Origin: Synechococcales cyanobacterium GL140_1_metabinner_5_sub
Lineage (GTDB): Bacteria > Cyanobacteriota > Cyanobacteriia > Cyanobacteriales > Chamaesiphonaceae
Reading direction: 5' to 3'
NCBI GenBank assembly: GCA_025359065.1
Contig: JANYHM010000043.1
Span: 1 to 64,000, forward strand
Length of the DNA: 64,000 bases
Both the position numbers and the translations under genes were made by a program. The notes under the pieces were generated by a model. The model was not told the DNA's origin. It saw nothing but the letters and a program-made list of their open reading frames with translations, and searched no databases. Positions 1 to 8,859 of this stretch are shown piece by piece; positions within the stretch are counted from its first letter, which is position 1, and each line of letters opens with the position of its first letter.

Positions 1-171
1 CCTGACTCGATATTTGGATTAAATAAGCTGAATTCTTTGAGGTTCATTTATCATTCTTATCTTCGACAACTTTCATTTTACCTGCTTTTAGCCATTAACC
101 GAACCGTATTGGATCGTGAGTTACTTCCCACCCTTCTTGGATGAGTACAGCTTTAACAAAACGTTTTTGGA

Positions 172-966
172 CTATAAACCTTGTTGTTGTAACCAACTTA
201 GAATTCGATCGGCTACCTGTTGCCAGTTTGATTCCAACATCATGTCATGCGCCATATCCGGGAATATTTCGGCTTTTGTTCCGTAGGCTTGAGCCGTCGC
301 CTGTTGCTCCTGCACCGAGAAAACGTGATCATTCTCCGCACCCAACACCAACAGTGGGGTTTTGACCTTGGCCGGTCGCGGTAGGTCGAGAAACAAAGTA
401 TCGAGTCCCGATCGAAATGACTCCGGCTGGATGCGTGCAAAGTGTCGGGCAATATCTTCACTGGGCATCTGGGGCGAGAAAAAGGTATCTTGCATCAGCG
501 CGGGTGTCGCCACCAACTGCCAGGTATCCAGCAACAGTTGCGACTTCAAGTATTCCCAAGGATGGCGGCGCGAAGCCCGAAGCGTGAAGCCTAAAATACC
601 TGATACTGGCGTGGAAGCCAATAAAACCCCTGCGGGAGCGGTATGTGTTTCTAGATATTTCTGGATAATGTAGCCACCCATCGAATGTCCCACTAAGATT
701 GGCGGTTGGGGTAACGTTTGGATGATTTGATCGACATCGGCAACATAGTCATACGCCGCGCTGTACCAACGAATTTTATCCCGCCCCTCACTCGCTCCAT
801 GTCCGCGTAAGCTGAGGGCATGAGCCGCATAGCCGTGTCGTGCAAAGTAAGGTAAGAAATTTTCCCAACACCACGCCCCATGCCAAGCTCCATGTACAAA
901 GAGAATCGGTGCTGGGCGAGTTTCATTTACGGTCTGAGAGATTACTTCAAGTTGCATCCGCTTCAT
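172..966 (-). CDS. Alpha/beta hydrolase
   Basis: A 264-residue alpha/beta-hydrolase-fold enzyme. The oxyanion-region HG follows the first beta strand (VHGAWHGAW, about residues 24-32). The nucleophile elbow GHSMG puts Ser95 as nucleophile, with Asp213 (GAENDH) and His240 (DMAHD) as the other triad members. No signal peptide, so probably cytosolic. Substrate cannot be told; esterase, lipase or haloperoxidase-like activities are all possible. It is the last gene of a minus-strand trio and starts 3 nt after the tautomerase stop, so it is almost certainly cotranscribed. Met1 and Met4 are both possible starts. Confidence 0.9.
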   Translation of the reverse strand: MKRMQLEVISQTVNETRPAPILFVHGAWHGAWCWENFLPYFARHGYAAHALSLRGHGASEGRDKIRWYSAAYDYVADVDQIIQTLPQPPILVGHSMGGYIIQKYLETHTAPAGVLLASTPVSGILGFTLRASRRHPWEYLKSQLLLDTWQLVATPALMQDTFFSPQMPSEDIARHFARIQPESFRSGLDTLFLDLPRPAKVKTPLLVLGAENDHVFSVQEQQATAQAYGTKAEIFPDMAHDMMLESNWQQVADRILSWLQQQGL

Positions 967-969
967 TTG

Positions 970-1176
970 TTACTCCGAAATTTGCTGTTTTTTCCAATCA
1001 TCCGTCAACATTCCCGCAAAACCCCAGTCTGCTTCGGCGATTTTTTGGATCACGATGTGCGTATGTTCTGGCTTTTTGCCGAGAATACGCACCAGAGAAT
1101 CAGTGACTTCTTGCACTAGCTGGGCTTTTTGCTCTCGCGTTGCCCCCGCAGTGATTTGGATATTAACGTAGGGCAT
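970..1176 (-). CDS. 4-oxalocrotonate tautomerase family protein
   Basis: A 68-residue protein beginning Met-Pro. In this family Met is removed and Pro1 becomes the catalytic general base for keto-enol tautomerisation. The body (VNIQITAGATREQKAQLVQE, then a helix and an HIVIQKI strand) matches the short beta-alpha-beta subunit of the family. It sits between a methyltransferase (2 nt gap) and an alpha/beta hydrolase (3 nt gap). Known relatives act on small keto acids; the substrate here is unknown. The physical linkage suggests a small-molecule modification pathway, which is inference. Confidence 0.88.
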   Translation of the reverse strand: MPYVNIQITAGATREQKAQLVQEVTDSLVRILGKKPEHTHIVIQKIAEADWGFAGMLTDDWKKQQISE

Positions 1177-1178
1177 AA

Positions 1179-1985
1179 TTATTTTTGAGCGATCGCATAC
1201 AAAACATCAGAATCCAAGGCATGAATATGATTTTCTCGTAAAAACTCTAGATTGATCGATCGAACCCGCTGCTGAGTCGTTGGATCTAGTTGGTCAATAG
1301 TGCCTCTAGTGCCACCACCCATCACCATTGTCCACCAATCTTCGGGAGTGGCAATTTGGTGACTATCGGTTTCAGCGAATACGTCCACATTTTTTGCCCC
1401 ACCAGATTCTAGTAAGGTTTTGAGCGAATCTGTTTCACCAATGCGGTACCAGGGCGTAAATTCTTTGTATAACTCTGGACGCTCGGCTTTAATGGAATTC
1501 CAGAAGGTTTGATTGGCAGGCTCAAAAACTCTTTGCCCCCAGGAAGTAATTGCTAATTTCCCACCCGGACGAAGCATTCGCCAGAGTTCAGCTACGGCTG
1601 ATTCCATATCAGGGACAAAGAAAATTCCAAATACACAGACGATCGCATCAAAGCTTTCACCTGGCAACCCCATACTGGTAAAGTCACCACAGTGAAACTT
1701 AATGTTGGGGAGTTGCTGAGATTTATTACGAGCTAGTTCTAGTAACGAATCTGCTAAATCTACACCCAGCACTGAGCCAGCATTACCAACTCTGATGGCG
1801 GCGGGAATTGCGGATGCCCCACTACCGCAACAAACATCTAATACCTCTGCGCCTGATTGGAGTTGGAGGCGATCGATCGTATTTTGCCCAAACCGATTCC
1901 AAAATGAAAGAGCTGGCGCATCAAAGTAATCGGCAGCAGAATTGAAAATCATTGTTGATTTCTGAATAGCCTCTTCTCTGTTCAT
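1179..1985 (-). CDS. Class I SAM-dependent methyltransferase
   Basis: A 268-residue class I methyltransferase of the UbiE/Methyltransf_11 type. Motif I is VLDVCCGSGAS at about residues 48-58. The acidic residue binding the SAM ribose is Asp76 (LGVDLAD), followed by the motif-II region FDAIVCVFGIFFV and the post-II stretch LRPGGKLAITSW. The C-terminal third resembles small-molecule methyltransferases rather than rRNA enzymes. It is the first gene of the minus-strand trio with the tautomerase-like and hydrolase genes, so its promoter should lie in the 1986-2307 gap. Acceptor substrate unknown. Confidence 0.88.
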   Translation of the reverse strand: MNREEAIQKSTMIFNSAADYFDAPALSFWNRFGQNTIDRLQLQSGAEVLDVCCGSGASAIPAAIRVGNAGSVLGVDLADSLLELARNKSQQLPNIKFHCGDFTSMGLPGESFDAIVCVFGIFFVPDMESAVAELWRMLRPGGKLAITSWGQRVFEPANQTFWNSIKAERPELYKEFTPWYRIGETDSLKTLLESGGAKNVDVFAETDSHQIATPEDWWTMVMGGGTRGTIDQLDPTTQQRVRSINLEFLRENHIHALDSDVLYAIAQK

Positions 1986-2307
1986 TTCATTACTCCGATG
2001 TGCATTTATCTAAACACTACAATACTTGGTTTTAGGCAGCAATGGGATTAGTGAATTTGGTAATTGCGTCAATTCAAATTTGAAGTGCTGCGGGTGTAAG
2101 AGCGATGCAACAGTTAGACATGCCTTTACAAGGACTTGGCAAATGGTGCGAGATGTTCCTAATAGTTGAATTTTTGCTGCATTATCAGGCTGATCGTGGC
2201 TAAACACAGGACAACAACTAAATCAAAATCAGGCACCGTAATCATATTATAATTTTGTAATCGATTATTTCGCCTTCGATCGAACGATTACCTATCAATA
2301 TTGAACT
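1986..2307. other. Intergenic region between methyltransferase and Uma2 gene
   Basis: This 322-bp stretch separates divergent genes and should hold the promoters of both the minus-strand methyltransferase operon and the plus-strand Uma2 gene. A 65-codon open frame on the minus strand (2010-2207) has no recognisable domain, and I do not call it a gene. No tRNA, strong hairpin or repeat was seen. Confidence 0.5.
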
Positions 2308-2898
2308 ATGGTTGCTTTACCAGATAGATCTTTCATGTCCGCATCTGCATATCTCGAATGGGAACCTATCCAAGAGGGACGTTATGAGTATTGGGATGGT
2401 GAAGTAGTTGCCATGAGTGGCGGTACTCGCACCCATAATCGCATTTCCCTGAACTTCTCGAAGCTACTAGATGATGCGCTAATTGATCGCGCCTGCGATG
2501 TCTACATTGCAGAGGTGAAAGTGCAAGTAGAACCCGGACAAAAATATTTTTACCCCGATGTGGTGGTAACTTGCGACGAGCGCGATGATGATGCCCAATT
2601 CGTCCAATTTCCTTGTCTGATCATTGAAGTTTTATCCCCTTCTACAGAAGCAATCGACAGAGGCGTAAAGTTTGCTAAGTATCGTCGATTTTTCTCCCTA
2701 AAAGAATACGTGTTGGTACAAACCAGTCAGCCACTAGTCGAAGTATTTCGCCGCAACGATCGGGGGCAGTGGGTGCTATCGGAATATACTTTACGAGATA
2801 CTTTGGAGTTAGAATCAATCGCTGTAGAAATTGCGATCGCCGACCTGTATCGTCAAGTAGAATTTGAACTAGATCCAAGTGAGGATCAGTTGACATAA
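2308..2898 (+). CDS. Uma2 family (DUF820) restriction endonuclease-fold protein
   Basis: A 196-residue member of the Uma2/DUF820 family, which adopts the PD-(D/E)XK nuclease fold. It shows the family N-terminal pattern (YLEWE...GRYEYWDGEVVAMSGG), then YPDVVVTCDE with Asp84, then the hallmark LIIEVLSPST with Glu107 and a following lysine/tyrosine helix (KFAKY). The family is greatly expanded in cyanobacteria. Its biological role is unsettled, and some copies are tied to transposition. It stands alone, flanked by noncoding DNA on both sides. Confidence 0.92.
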   Translation: MVALPDRSFMSASAYLEWEPIQEGRYEYWDGEVVAMSGGTRTHNRISLNFSKLLDDALIDRACDVYIAEVKVQVEPGQKYFYPDVVVTCDERDDDAQFVQFPCLIIEVLSPSTEAIDRGVKFAKYRRFFSLKEYVLVQTSQPLVEVFRRNDRGQWVLSEYTLRDTLELESIAVEIAIADLYRQVEFELDPSEDQLT

Positions 2899-3146
2899 GA
2901 CAAAATGCTCATTAATAGTACTCCGAACAGATTTATTAGCGAGGGGTAATATTTTGGCGATCAGTGGTTCGGTGGGTAGCCATGCAAGCACTCGTTTTGG
3001 CAAATTCCGGCCATTTTGATTCGGCAGTTAGTGGCGATCGTCGCAGTGAGCATGACTATCTAATTCTTTGTCCGAGGATAGCTTGATCGGTTGCGCGATC
3101 ACTCTTGAATTTGTTATTACAAATCCAAAGTATTTCAGATCACCTT

Positions 3147-3617
3147 TTAAAAGCACATTGTTGCGTCATCCGCAGGGCAATCCATATACTCATAGGCGAT
3201 GGTTTGTAGTTTTTCGACTGTTATGAGTTTGTAAAGTGGGTTGTCTTTATAGGCTTGCATTTTTTGGCCATAGGTTTGTAAATTAGCATCAAGGCGAGGA
3301 CGAAATTTCTTTAGTAAAACTCTCTTACTAGCATTAGTGGTTTGCCAATTCACGCGAATTACACGCATCTCCTGAATAATTGGATTTTGGGCTGCATCAT
3401 ATTCATCCTTGGTTTTGATCATTTCTTTAATCTGCTGCTCTTCTTGAGGGGTAATATTTCCAGGTGAACGTTTGCGACCCTTCGCCAGAAAGCTAGATTG
3501 TTGTTTAGTGATCACCACAACACCTTGATTCGCTACTGCTGCAAAACTCTCTAACATGAGTCCAGTCAACATTAATGTTCCAACCACAGACATTTTTAAA
3601 GTCATCAACATAGCCAA
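3147..3617 (-). CDS. Secreted hypothetical protein
   Basis: A 156-residue protein with a hydrophobic N-terminus (about residues 8-28, VVGTLMLTGLMLESFAAVAN) that looks like a signal peptide cleaved near AVA-N. The mature part is charged and mostly helical (PQEEQQIKEMIKTKDEY), with two cysteines near the C-terminus (CPADDATMCF) that could form a disulfide. No family was recognised. Its 5' end lies 44 bp from a decayed response-regulator fragment on the other strand, so it may have arrived with the rearrangement that destroyed that gene. A 7-bp inverted repeat with an 8-nt loop (3632-3653) lies just upstream of its start. Confidence 0.65.
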   Translation of the reverse strand: MAMLMTLKMSVVGTLMLTGLMLESFAAVANQGVVVITKQQSSFLAKGRKRSPGNITPQEEQQIKEMIKTKDEYDAAQNPIIQEMRVIRVNWQTTNASKRVLLKKFRPRLDANLQTYGQKMQAYKDNPLYKLITVEKLQTIAYEYMDCPADDATMCF

Positions 3618-3660
3618 GATATCTAATTTAGCTTCTACATGGTACCGTAGAAGTTAACGG

Positions 3661-3765
3661 GTAATTGAACGGCTGCGCAGTTATTCGATCAATTATGTCG
3701 CCAAACCGCTTAACCAGCAAAAGATTTTCTCGATGATTAGTAAACATATTGCATTGGTGAGCTAG
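3661..3765 (+). pseudogene. Decayed 3' end of a PatA-like response regulator
   Basis: In the plus frame ending with TAG at 3763-3765 the sequence reads as IERLRSYSINYVAKPL followed by NQQKIFSMISKHIALVS. This aligns with the last about 35 residues of the intact regulator ending at 5675 (IDRLRSNSVDYVTKPL, then SQQKIFSIMNKYI), including the conserved receiver lysine in KPL. An in-frame TAA at 3655-3657 closes the frame upstream and no start is available. Only the C-terminal tail of a paralogous gene therefore survives, and the rest is lost or replaced by the neighbouring minus-strand gene. Confidence 0.85.
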
Positions 3766-3846
3766 AGCTACTTAAGCGTTATAGATATTGCTAATTCACC
3801 AAAAAGTTGTTTAGCCAGCACCACCAGCTAACCGACCTCATCTACA

Positions 3847-4338
3847 ATGAGTAAGCAATTTGAAAAATCGTGTTTTATGGAAGTTACTTTTCGGGAATTT
3901 AATCCGTTTAACGTTTGGTTTTGGATGGAATTCAAGACAGTACCGTCTAGTAAAGAAATGGATCTAATCGGAGAGCTATTTGCCTCCTGGTTTTTCTTGG
4001 GTAAATTAGGAGCTTTCAACGCCGAAAACATGCAGGTACAAGAAACCGGCTTAGAACTGAGTTATCTGGATTACGACAATTCTCAAAACAGCATGATGTC
4101 ACTCATGCACAACATGGGAGATGTAGAGTACTTGGGCACTTGGGGGCGCTGCTGGTTTGATTTAGGCACTAGTGACGCGATCGCCCTAGATATCTTGATC
4201 AACTCGCTCCAAACCCTCTGCAAAGAGTATTTAGAGTTAGATCGTCTGATTATTGGTGGTGAAAACGAAGACTGGCCGATCGATGAAGGTGATGAGCAAG
4301 CTTTGTTCTATGAAAACGAAGATATGGAGGCTAATTAA
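3847..4338 (+). CDS. DUF3531 family protein
   Basis: A 163-residue protein of a conserved cyanobacterial/plastid-lineage family of unknown function. The recognisable core is MEVTFREFNPFNVWFWMEF followed by SWFFLGKLGAFNAENMQVQE and LSYLDYDN. Family members usually begin at the MEV-like methionine, so the true start is probably ATG 3877 rather than ATG 3847; no good ribosome binding site decides between them. The C-terminus is acidic (ENEDWPIDEGDEQ). It lies between the decayed and intact copies of a response regulator, consistent with an ancient local duplication around it. Confidence 0.85.
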   Translation: MSKQFEKSCFMEVTFREFNPFNVWFWMEFKTVPSSKEMDLIGELFASWFFLGKLGAFNAENMQVQETGLELSYLDYDNSQNSMMSLMHNMGDVEYLGTWGRCWFDLGTSDAIALDILINSLQTLCKEYLELDRLIIGGENEDWPIDEGDEQALFYENEDMEAN

Positions 4339-4460
4339 ATCCACTGAGTTAGTTGAGACCTAAATCACAAAGATCCGTGTTTTCCCGGATTCAAGGCGAA
4401 TTTGCATAATGTTAAATTCAGACTAGTGCCATAGTCCTTCAGATTACACACGCAACTACC

Positions 4461-5675
4461 ATGCCATCAGGAATTCTCGACCAGCTTAAATTTTGCCGCG
4501 ACAAGCGTTTCACCGGTAAGCTTTCTGTCATCAACCTCAACGGCGATAGCGTTGACACCCTAGAAGGACACTGCTGGAATATTTACTTCTACCGAGGTAG
4601 ATTAATTGGTGACAGTGCTGGTGTTCACCCTCTCCGCCGTCTGCGGCGACAATTTTCGGAGCAGCGTATCGAGCTGCCCGAACAAATTGAGCACAATGTT
4701 CTTACTTCTCTCAGCATTAGTAATTTGAGCTTCTGTGCGATCGGTGATTTGTTAGCCAACCGTTATCTCGATCGAGAGCAGGCCGAAGGAATTTTGATGG
4801 GTAGCTTAATCGAAGTTATCTTCGATATTTTGCATTACGAAACCATTGCTAACATTGCTCACAAACCACAGCTTTCATACATTCTAGAAAGTGATTTACT
4901 GCAAGAATCTAACGTTCCGGCTATTCTGATGAAACCAGATACAGTGGTAGAAAATGCCATTGCCCAGTTTAAATCCTGGCATGCTAGTGGGTTGATTAAA
5001 TACTCCCCTCATTTATCACCACAGATTGATGATTTAGATTTGTTACAAGATTTTCTACCTGTCAGAACCTATCAAAAAATCATTTTACTGCTAGAAGAAG
5101 ATCGAACACTGCGTGATATTGCAGTCAAAATCGATGAAGATGTCAAAATTTTAACTAAATCCCTGCTCGGACTCTGCAAAAAGAATGTGTTGTCCCTGCG
5201 CCGCACTACTGACATTGAGCTAAACGAAAAGAGCCTAAGTACCGAAATCAAAGAAGTGGGTGTCACAGACTTCTTTATTGATAGCTCTGCTACCTCAACT
5301 TTATGCAGCAGAAAACTAGTTGCCCATATCTCCCAAAACTCTTCGGAGTCTTCGGCGATCCAAAACGTCATGGAAAAAGCTGGACATGAGTACGTGAACC
5401 TCAAAGAGTCAACCGAAGCATTTATTGCCTTTTTGAAATGCTCTCCCGATTTAATTTTGTTGGACAATGCTTCGGCAACCTTTAACACCCAAGATTTTTG
5501 CGATCGACTAAGGCGGACTTCTAAGTTTAAAAACACTCCAATCGTCATATTGAGCAAGAGTGATAGCTTAATTGATCGACTGCGCAGTAATTCGGTAGAC
5601 TATGTGACCAAGCCCCTGAGCCAGCAAAAGATTTTTTCGATTATGAATAAATATATTACCCAACAAGCCAGCTAA
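4461..5675 (+). CDS. PatA-like response regulator (DUF4388/PATAN domain plus receiver)
   Basis: A 404-residue protein. The N-terminal about 130 residues (ILDQLKFCRDKRFTGKLSV, WNIYFYRGRLIG) match the DUF4388/PATAN domain of cyanobacterial PatA-type regulators. A winged-helix-like middle follows (about 195-245), then a C-terminal receiver domain (about 284-400). In the receiver, Asp335 (LILLDN) is the predicted phospho-acceptor and Lys384 (VTKPL) is kept. The acidic pair normally found after the first strand is replaced (VAHISQNS), so Mg-dependent phosphorylation may be impaired. In PatA-type systems such proteins control phototaxis, pilus output or development; the role here is unknown. Confidence 0.88.
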   Translation: MPSGILDQLKFCRDKRFTGKLSVINLNGDSVDTLEGHCWNIYFYRGRLIGDSAGVHPLRRLRRQFSEQRIELPEQIEHNVLTSLSISNLSFCAIGDLLANRYLDREQAEGILMGSLIEVIFDILHYETIANIAHKPQLSYILESDLLQESNVPAILMKPDTVVENAIAQFKSWHASGLIKYSPHLSPQIDDLDLLQDFLPVRTYQKIILLLEEDRTLRDIAVKIDEDVKILTKSLLGLCKKNVLSLRRTTDIELNEKSLSTEIKEVGVTDFFIDSSATSTLCSRKLVAHISQNSSESSAIQNVMEKAGHEYVNLKESTEAFIAFLKCSPDLILLDNASATFNTQDFCDRLRRTSKFKNTPIVILSKSDSLIDRLRSNSVDYVTKPLSQQKIFSIMNKYITQQAS

Positions 5676-5756
5676 AACTTAAGACAGATTGCCCTTTGCC
5701 AGTCTCGGGTAAAGCGATATATACTGGGTGGTACCTAGACCTTCATCCAGAAATGT

Positions 5757-6284
5757 ATGCCGCTCGATAGTCTGCTTTCCACCCAAGGCATTATGGTAAT
5801 GCTACTAGCTGCTTATGCAGTGGCTATGTGGATGTTTTTGACCAGTGCCCCCAAAGTTCATACCCTAATGGTCTCCGACTTACAGTCCGCTCGGGATTTG
5901 TACGAAGGGGTACTCAATATGTCGGTGGCCGATGTGCCCTTACATTATTATTATGACTATGAGCAGACTATTGGGGCAGCGGGTATTGACCCAATTTATC
6001 TGTCGGCACCAGTTGGTAGGGCGGCAGTGCGGGGCAATCGACCTTCGGATGGTTTGTGGTATCAGCTTAAGAAAAATACTCAGCTTCACATCATTACTGG
6101 TGCAAGCATGGGCGATCGAGAGCGCGATCGGCACGTGTGTTTTGATCGAGAATGCTTAGAAATGATTTTGATGCGGATCCAAAGTCGAGGTGTGCAGCAC
6201 AAGATTCGTGGTGAAAAGCCCTTAAACTTTTTGGTAAAAGATTACACAGGCCGCGTGATTGAAGTATCTGAGGTAACAACCTAG
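5757..6284 (+). CDS. VOC/glyoxalase-fold protein with N-terminal membrane anchor
   Basis: A 175-residue protein. Residues about 10-30 form one hydrophobic helix (MVMLLAAYAVAMWMFLTSA), followed by a vicinal-oxygen-chelate fold. It begins KVHTLMVSDLQSARDLYEGV, where His35 is a candidate metal ligand, and ends YTGRVIEVSEV, where the Glu is the usual last ligand position. The middle has an unusual YYYDYEQ run. Known VOC proteins are glyoxalases, dioxygenases or resistance proteins, and I cannot choose. It ends immediately before the TTG start of coaE (0 nt gap), so the two are probably cotranscribed and translationally coupled. Confidence 0.75.
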   Translation: MPLDSLLSTQGIMVMLLAAYAVAMWMFLTSAPKVHTLMVSDLQSARDLYEGVLNMSVADVPLHYYYDYEQTIGAAGIDPIYLSAPVGRAAVRGNRPSDGLWYQLKKNTQLHIITGASMGDRERDRHVCFDRECLEMILMRIQSRGVQHKIRGEKPLNFLVKDYTGRVIEVSEVTT

Positions 6285-6857
6285 TTGGCGCGGATAATTG
6301 GACTAACGGGTGGCATTGCCACTGGTAAAAGCACGGTGTCAGACTATTTGGCTCAGCAATACCACTGGCCGGTTTTTGATGCAGATATTTATTCCCGAGT
6401 AGCGGTGCTGCCGGGAACTGCTGGTTGGGCAGCGATCACTGATCGCTACGGACCAGAGGTTTTACTGGCAGACCACACCTTAAACCGCGCCAAGCTAGGA
6501 GAAATTGCCTTCACCCATGCCAACGAACGCCAATGGCTAGAATCAATCATTCATCCCTTCGTGCGGAAGTGTTTTGCTCAAGATCTATCCGACATTACAG
6601 ACACCGCAGTAGCGGTGATTCCCTTGTTGTTTGAGGCCAACTTACAAAAAATGGTTAGCGAAGTGTGGGTAGTAACTTGCAGTCTCCAACAACAGCTCGA
6701 TCGGCTACAAACCCGCAATCGGCTCACTTTAGAGCAAGCTCAGGCCAGAATTAAGAGTCAAATGCCCTTGGCTGCCAAAGTGCGCATGGCAGATGTGGTG
6801 CTAGACAACTCTGGCACTACTGCTGATTTGATTGAACAGATCACCGCTAAAGCTTAG
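6285..6857 (+). CDS. coaE: Dephospho-CoA kinase
   Basis: A 190-residue CoaE, which phosphorylates dephospho-CoA in the last step of coenzyme A synthesis. The P-loop GGIATGKST lies at residues 9-17. The family CoA-domain signatures DADIYSR (about 31-37) and the lid-region stretch IPLLFEANLQ are present. The start is TTG, directly abutting the TAG of the upstream VOC gene. This gives MARIIGLTGG, the expected N-terminus, and no later start would keep the P-loop strand. Its 3' end overlaps the convergent minus-strand gene by 11 bp. Confidence 0.95.
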   Translation: MARIIGLTGGIATGKSTVSDYLAQQYHWPVFDADIYSRVAVLPGTAGWAAITDRYGPEVLLADHTLNRAKLGEIAFTHANERQWLESIIHPFVRKCFAQDLSDITDTAVAVIPLLFEANLQKMVSEVWVVTCSLQQQLDRLQTRNRLTLEQAQARIKSQMPLAAKVRMADVVLDNSGTTADLIEQITAKA

Positions 6858-8238
6858 GCTTACCTTCTTCCATTTCTTCGAGGTCATCCAGTTCGGCTAA
6901 GAGTTCGCTCATTAACTGCGGATCGTTGACCAAGTTTTGGCGGAAGCGCTCCACATTAGCCTGGTTTTTGCTGGCTACAGCATTAACTTCAGGGTATTCT
7001 GGCATGAATTCTTCCCAATCTGATGGGGAAGATTTGACCGATACCGAGCCGCTAGTAGCCCCTGATAACCAATGAGACCCCACTTTATCTTTGGTTACGT
7101 CCGATAGTTCAGTAAGGATGTTGTCTTCTTCTAACAACCATTCATCCCAATCATCTTCTGATTCCCGCAACAAGTCGATTAGTTCTCGTCTAGGAATGAG
7201 TTCCGTCGGTTGCTCGATTGCACCAACGGCGACTGCCGGCTGGGTAACAATTGATTGGGCTACAGATTTGGCCGCAAAAGGATGAGGATCTTCGGAAATC
7301 GATCGCACTCCAGCCGATCGCAGGGCTTGGTCAAATTTGTTGGGAATAGCCGCAGCTTCTGATGGATCGAGGGCACTAGTTTGAGCTAAGGCCGCAGCTA
7401 AACCGCTCGCGATGCCTGCCCGTGATTCTGGTTTAGGAACAGGTGGAGTCTCGGGTAGTTTTACATGTTCCGATCGATTCTCGTACCAAGAAGCCTGGCG
7501 ATCGCTTTCTGGAGATTTTTCTGTTTGAGCCGACAATGATTCTAAGTCAGCCGCAGTGATTTCGAAATCATCTTCTGGTTCAAATATCTCCAGATGATCT
7601 GGAGCTTTAGCGGCCTGAGATATCGCAGGATGTTCAACAATCTTGGCTACCTGCGGTTCTGGCTGGAATGTCGATGAATTCCCAGAAGTTTGTGCAATCA
7701 ATGGTTTTGGTTGAGATACCGGCGAATGTTCAGGAGCTAGTATCTCATTGAATTGCTCGGTTCTGGACGGAGCCGAAATTTCTGGGACAGCCTTAGTCAA
7801 AATAACTGGTAAAGTCTCGCTGGTTTGAGCACTGATAATTGCTATTGGAGCAGCGACTAAGGAGCTGATAGGTTCGATAGCTGCGCTCGCACCTTCAGTA
7901 ATCGCAATTAGTTTAATGCTCTCTCGGGGAGCTTCTGGAAGATTCAGAGCCTGTAATAAATCTTGCAGGCTGCGCAATTGTTCACGCACTACCTGAGAAG
8001 TCGCGGTAATTTGGTTGGTGTGAAATTCTAATAATTTCTGGGAAGATTTATCACTGAAAAATGCCGGATCTACGGTATTGGTAATTTGGCCATTCAGCAA
8101 GTCTACTGTCGTATGCAGGCGACCAGAATTGGCCTTGGTGGTAATTTTTAGCTCTACTAACTGACCCACAACTAGGGAAATCGCATCTTTTAATCGACCT
8201 GCTTGCAAGTGCTCGTGAAATTCTTGATTTAAATCCAT
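6847..8238 (-). CDS. Cyanobacterial hypothetical protein with low-complexity middle
   Basis: A 463-residue protein with an ordered N-terminal about 100 residues (DLNQEFHEHLQAGRLKDAIS, then a predicted helical stretch VVREQLRSLQDLLQAL). A long Pro/Ser/Ala/Glu-rich, probably disordered region follows (about 115-345). The C-terminus is very acidic with short conserved-looking pieces (DDWDEWLLEEDN, SDWEEFMPEYPE, LLAELDDLEEMEEG). No catalytic motif was seen and no function is assigned. It is downstream of maf (27 bp gap) on the same strand and probably in the cyanoP-maf operon. Confidence 0.75.
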   Translation of the reverse strand: MDLNQEFHEHLQAGRLKDAISLVVGQLVELKITTKANSGRLHTTVDLLNGQITNTVDPAFFSDKSSQKLLEFHTNQITATSQVVREQLRSLQDLLQALNLPEAPRESIKLIAITEGASAAIEPISSLVAAPIAIISAQTSETLPVILTKAVPEISAPSRTEQFNEILAPEHSPVSQPKPLIAQTSGNSSTFQPEPQVAKIVEHPAISQAAKAPDHLEIFEPEDDFEITAADLESLSAQTEKSPESDRQASWYENRSEHVKLPETPPVPKPESRAGIASGLAAALAQTSALDPSEAAAIPNKFDQALRSAGVRSISEDPHPFAAKSVAQSIVTQPAVAVGAIEQPTELIPRRELIDLLRESEDDWDEWLLEEDNILTELSDVTKDKVGSHWLSGATSGSVSVKSSPSDWEEFMPEYPEVNAVASKNQANVERFRQNLVNDPQLMSELLAELDDLEEMEEGKPKL

Positions 8239-8265
8239 AGGAATGAACAGCAGCCGCTGTCTACG

Positions 8266-8859
8266 TTAGATAACTTCATAGCCAAGTTCTGCAAACATCG
8301 ATCGAACTAATGGCAAACTCAGTCCGATAACATTAGTGTGGCAGCCCTCAATTTTATCGATAAACATACCGCCTACACCTTCCAAGGCAAAGGCTCCGGC
8401 ACATTTTAGCGGCTCTCCGGTAGACACATAAGCAGCAATCTGCCGATCGGTCACTTGAGCAAAATAAACCTTGGTAACACCACAGCGCACAACAGTTCGC
8501 TGCTTTTGAAGATCGATAGTAGCATGGCCGGTATAAATTGCACCGCTCGATCCGCGCATTTTTTGCCAACGCTCGATCGCCGTGTGAGCATTAGGCGGCT
8601 TGCCCTGAATTTGACCATCGAACCACAAGATCGAGTCACAGCCTAATACAACACAGTGGTCATAGCGCAATCGATCGGCTACGGTGCTGGCTTTGGCCAA
8701 AGCCAAAGCTTCTACTAGTTTTTTGGGATCTGAAATTTGAATGCTGTCTTCATCAAAATCGCTGATTTCAATAATCGGCTCGATGCCGACAGATTTCAAA
8801 ATCCGGCGGCGGGCAGCCGAGGCCGAGGCCAGTACTAGAGGGGGAAGGTTAGGCGACAT
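8266..8859 (-). CDS. maf: Maf-family nucleoside triphosphate pyrophosphatase
   Basis: A 197-residue Maf/HAM1-fold enzyme that hydrolyses non-canonical or excess nucleoside triphosphates to monophosphates. The N-terminal signature is [14 protein letters not shown] (family consensus SxSPRR; here the Pro is Ala). DFDEDSI and the LGCDSIL metal/catalytic segment (family usually GADT) follow. The C-terminal [15 protein letters not shown] segment matches the family's EPxxxAGAyaiqG block. It overlaps the 3' end of the PsbP-family gene by 11 bp. Confidence 0.93.
   Translation of the reverse strand: MSPNLPPLVLASASAARRRILKSVGIEPIIEISDFDEDSIQISDPKKLVEALALAKASTVADRLRYDHCVVLGCDSILWFDGQIQGKPPNAHTAIERWQKMRGSSGAIYTGHATIDLQKQRTVVRCGVTKVYFAQVTDRQIAAYVSTGEPLKCAGAFALEGVGGMFIDKIEGCHTNVIGLSLPLVRSMFAELGYEVI

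Noticed and set aside
2010-2207. 65-codon minus-strand frame upstream of the methyltransferase gene
   Set aside because: No domain, poor composition for a soluble protein, and position in a promoter region; more likely chance.
2982-3086. 34-codon plus-strand frame MQALVLANSGHF...
   Set aside because: Short, with no ribosome binding site or family similarity that I recognise.
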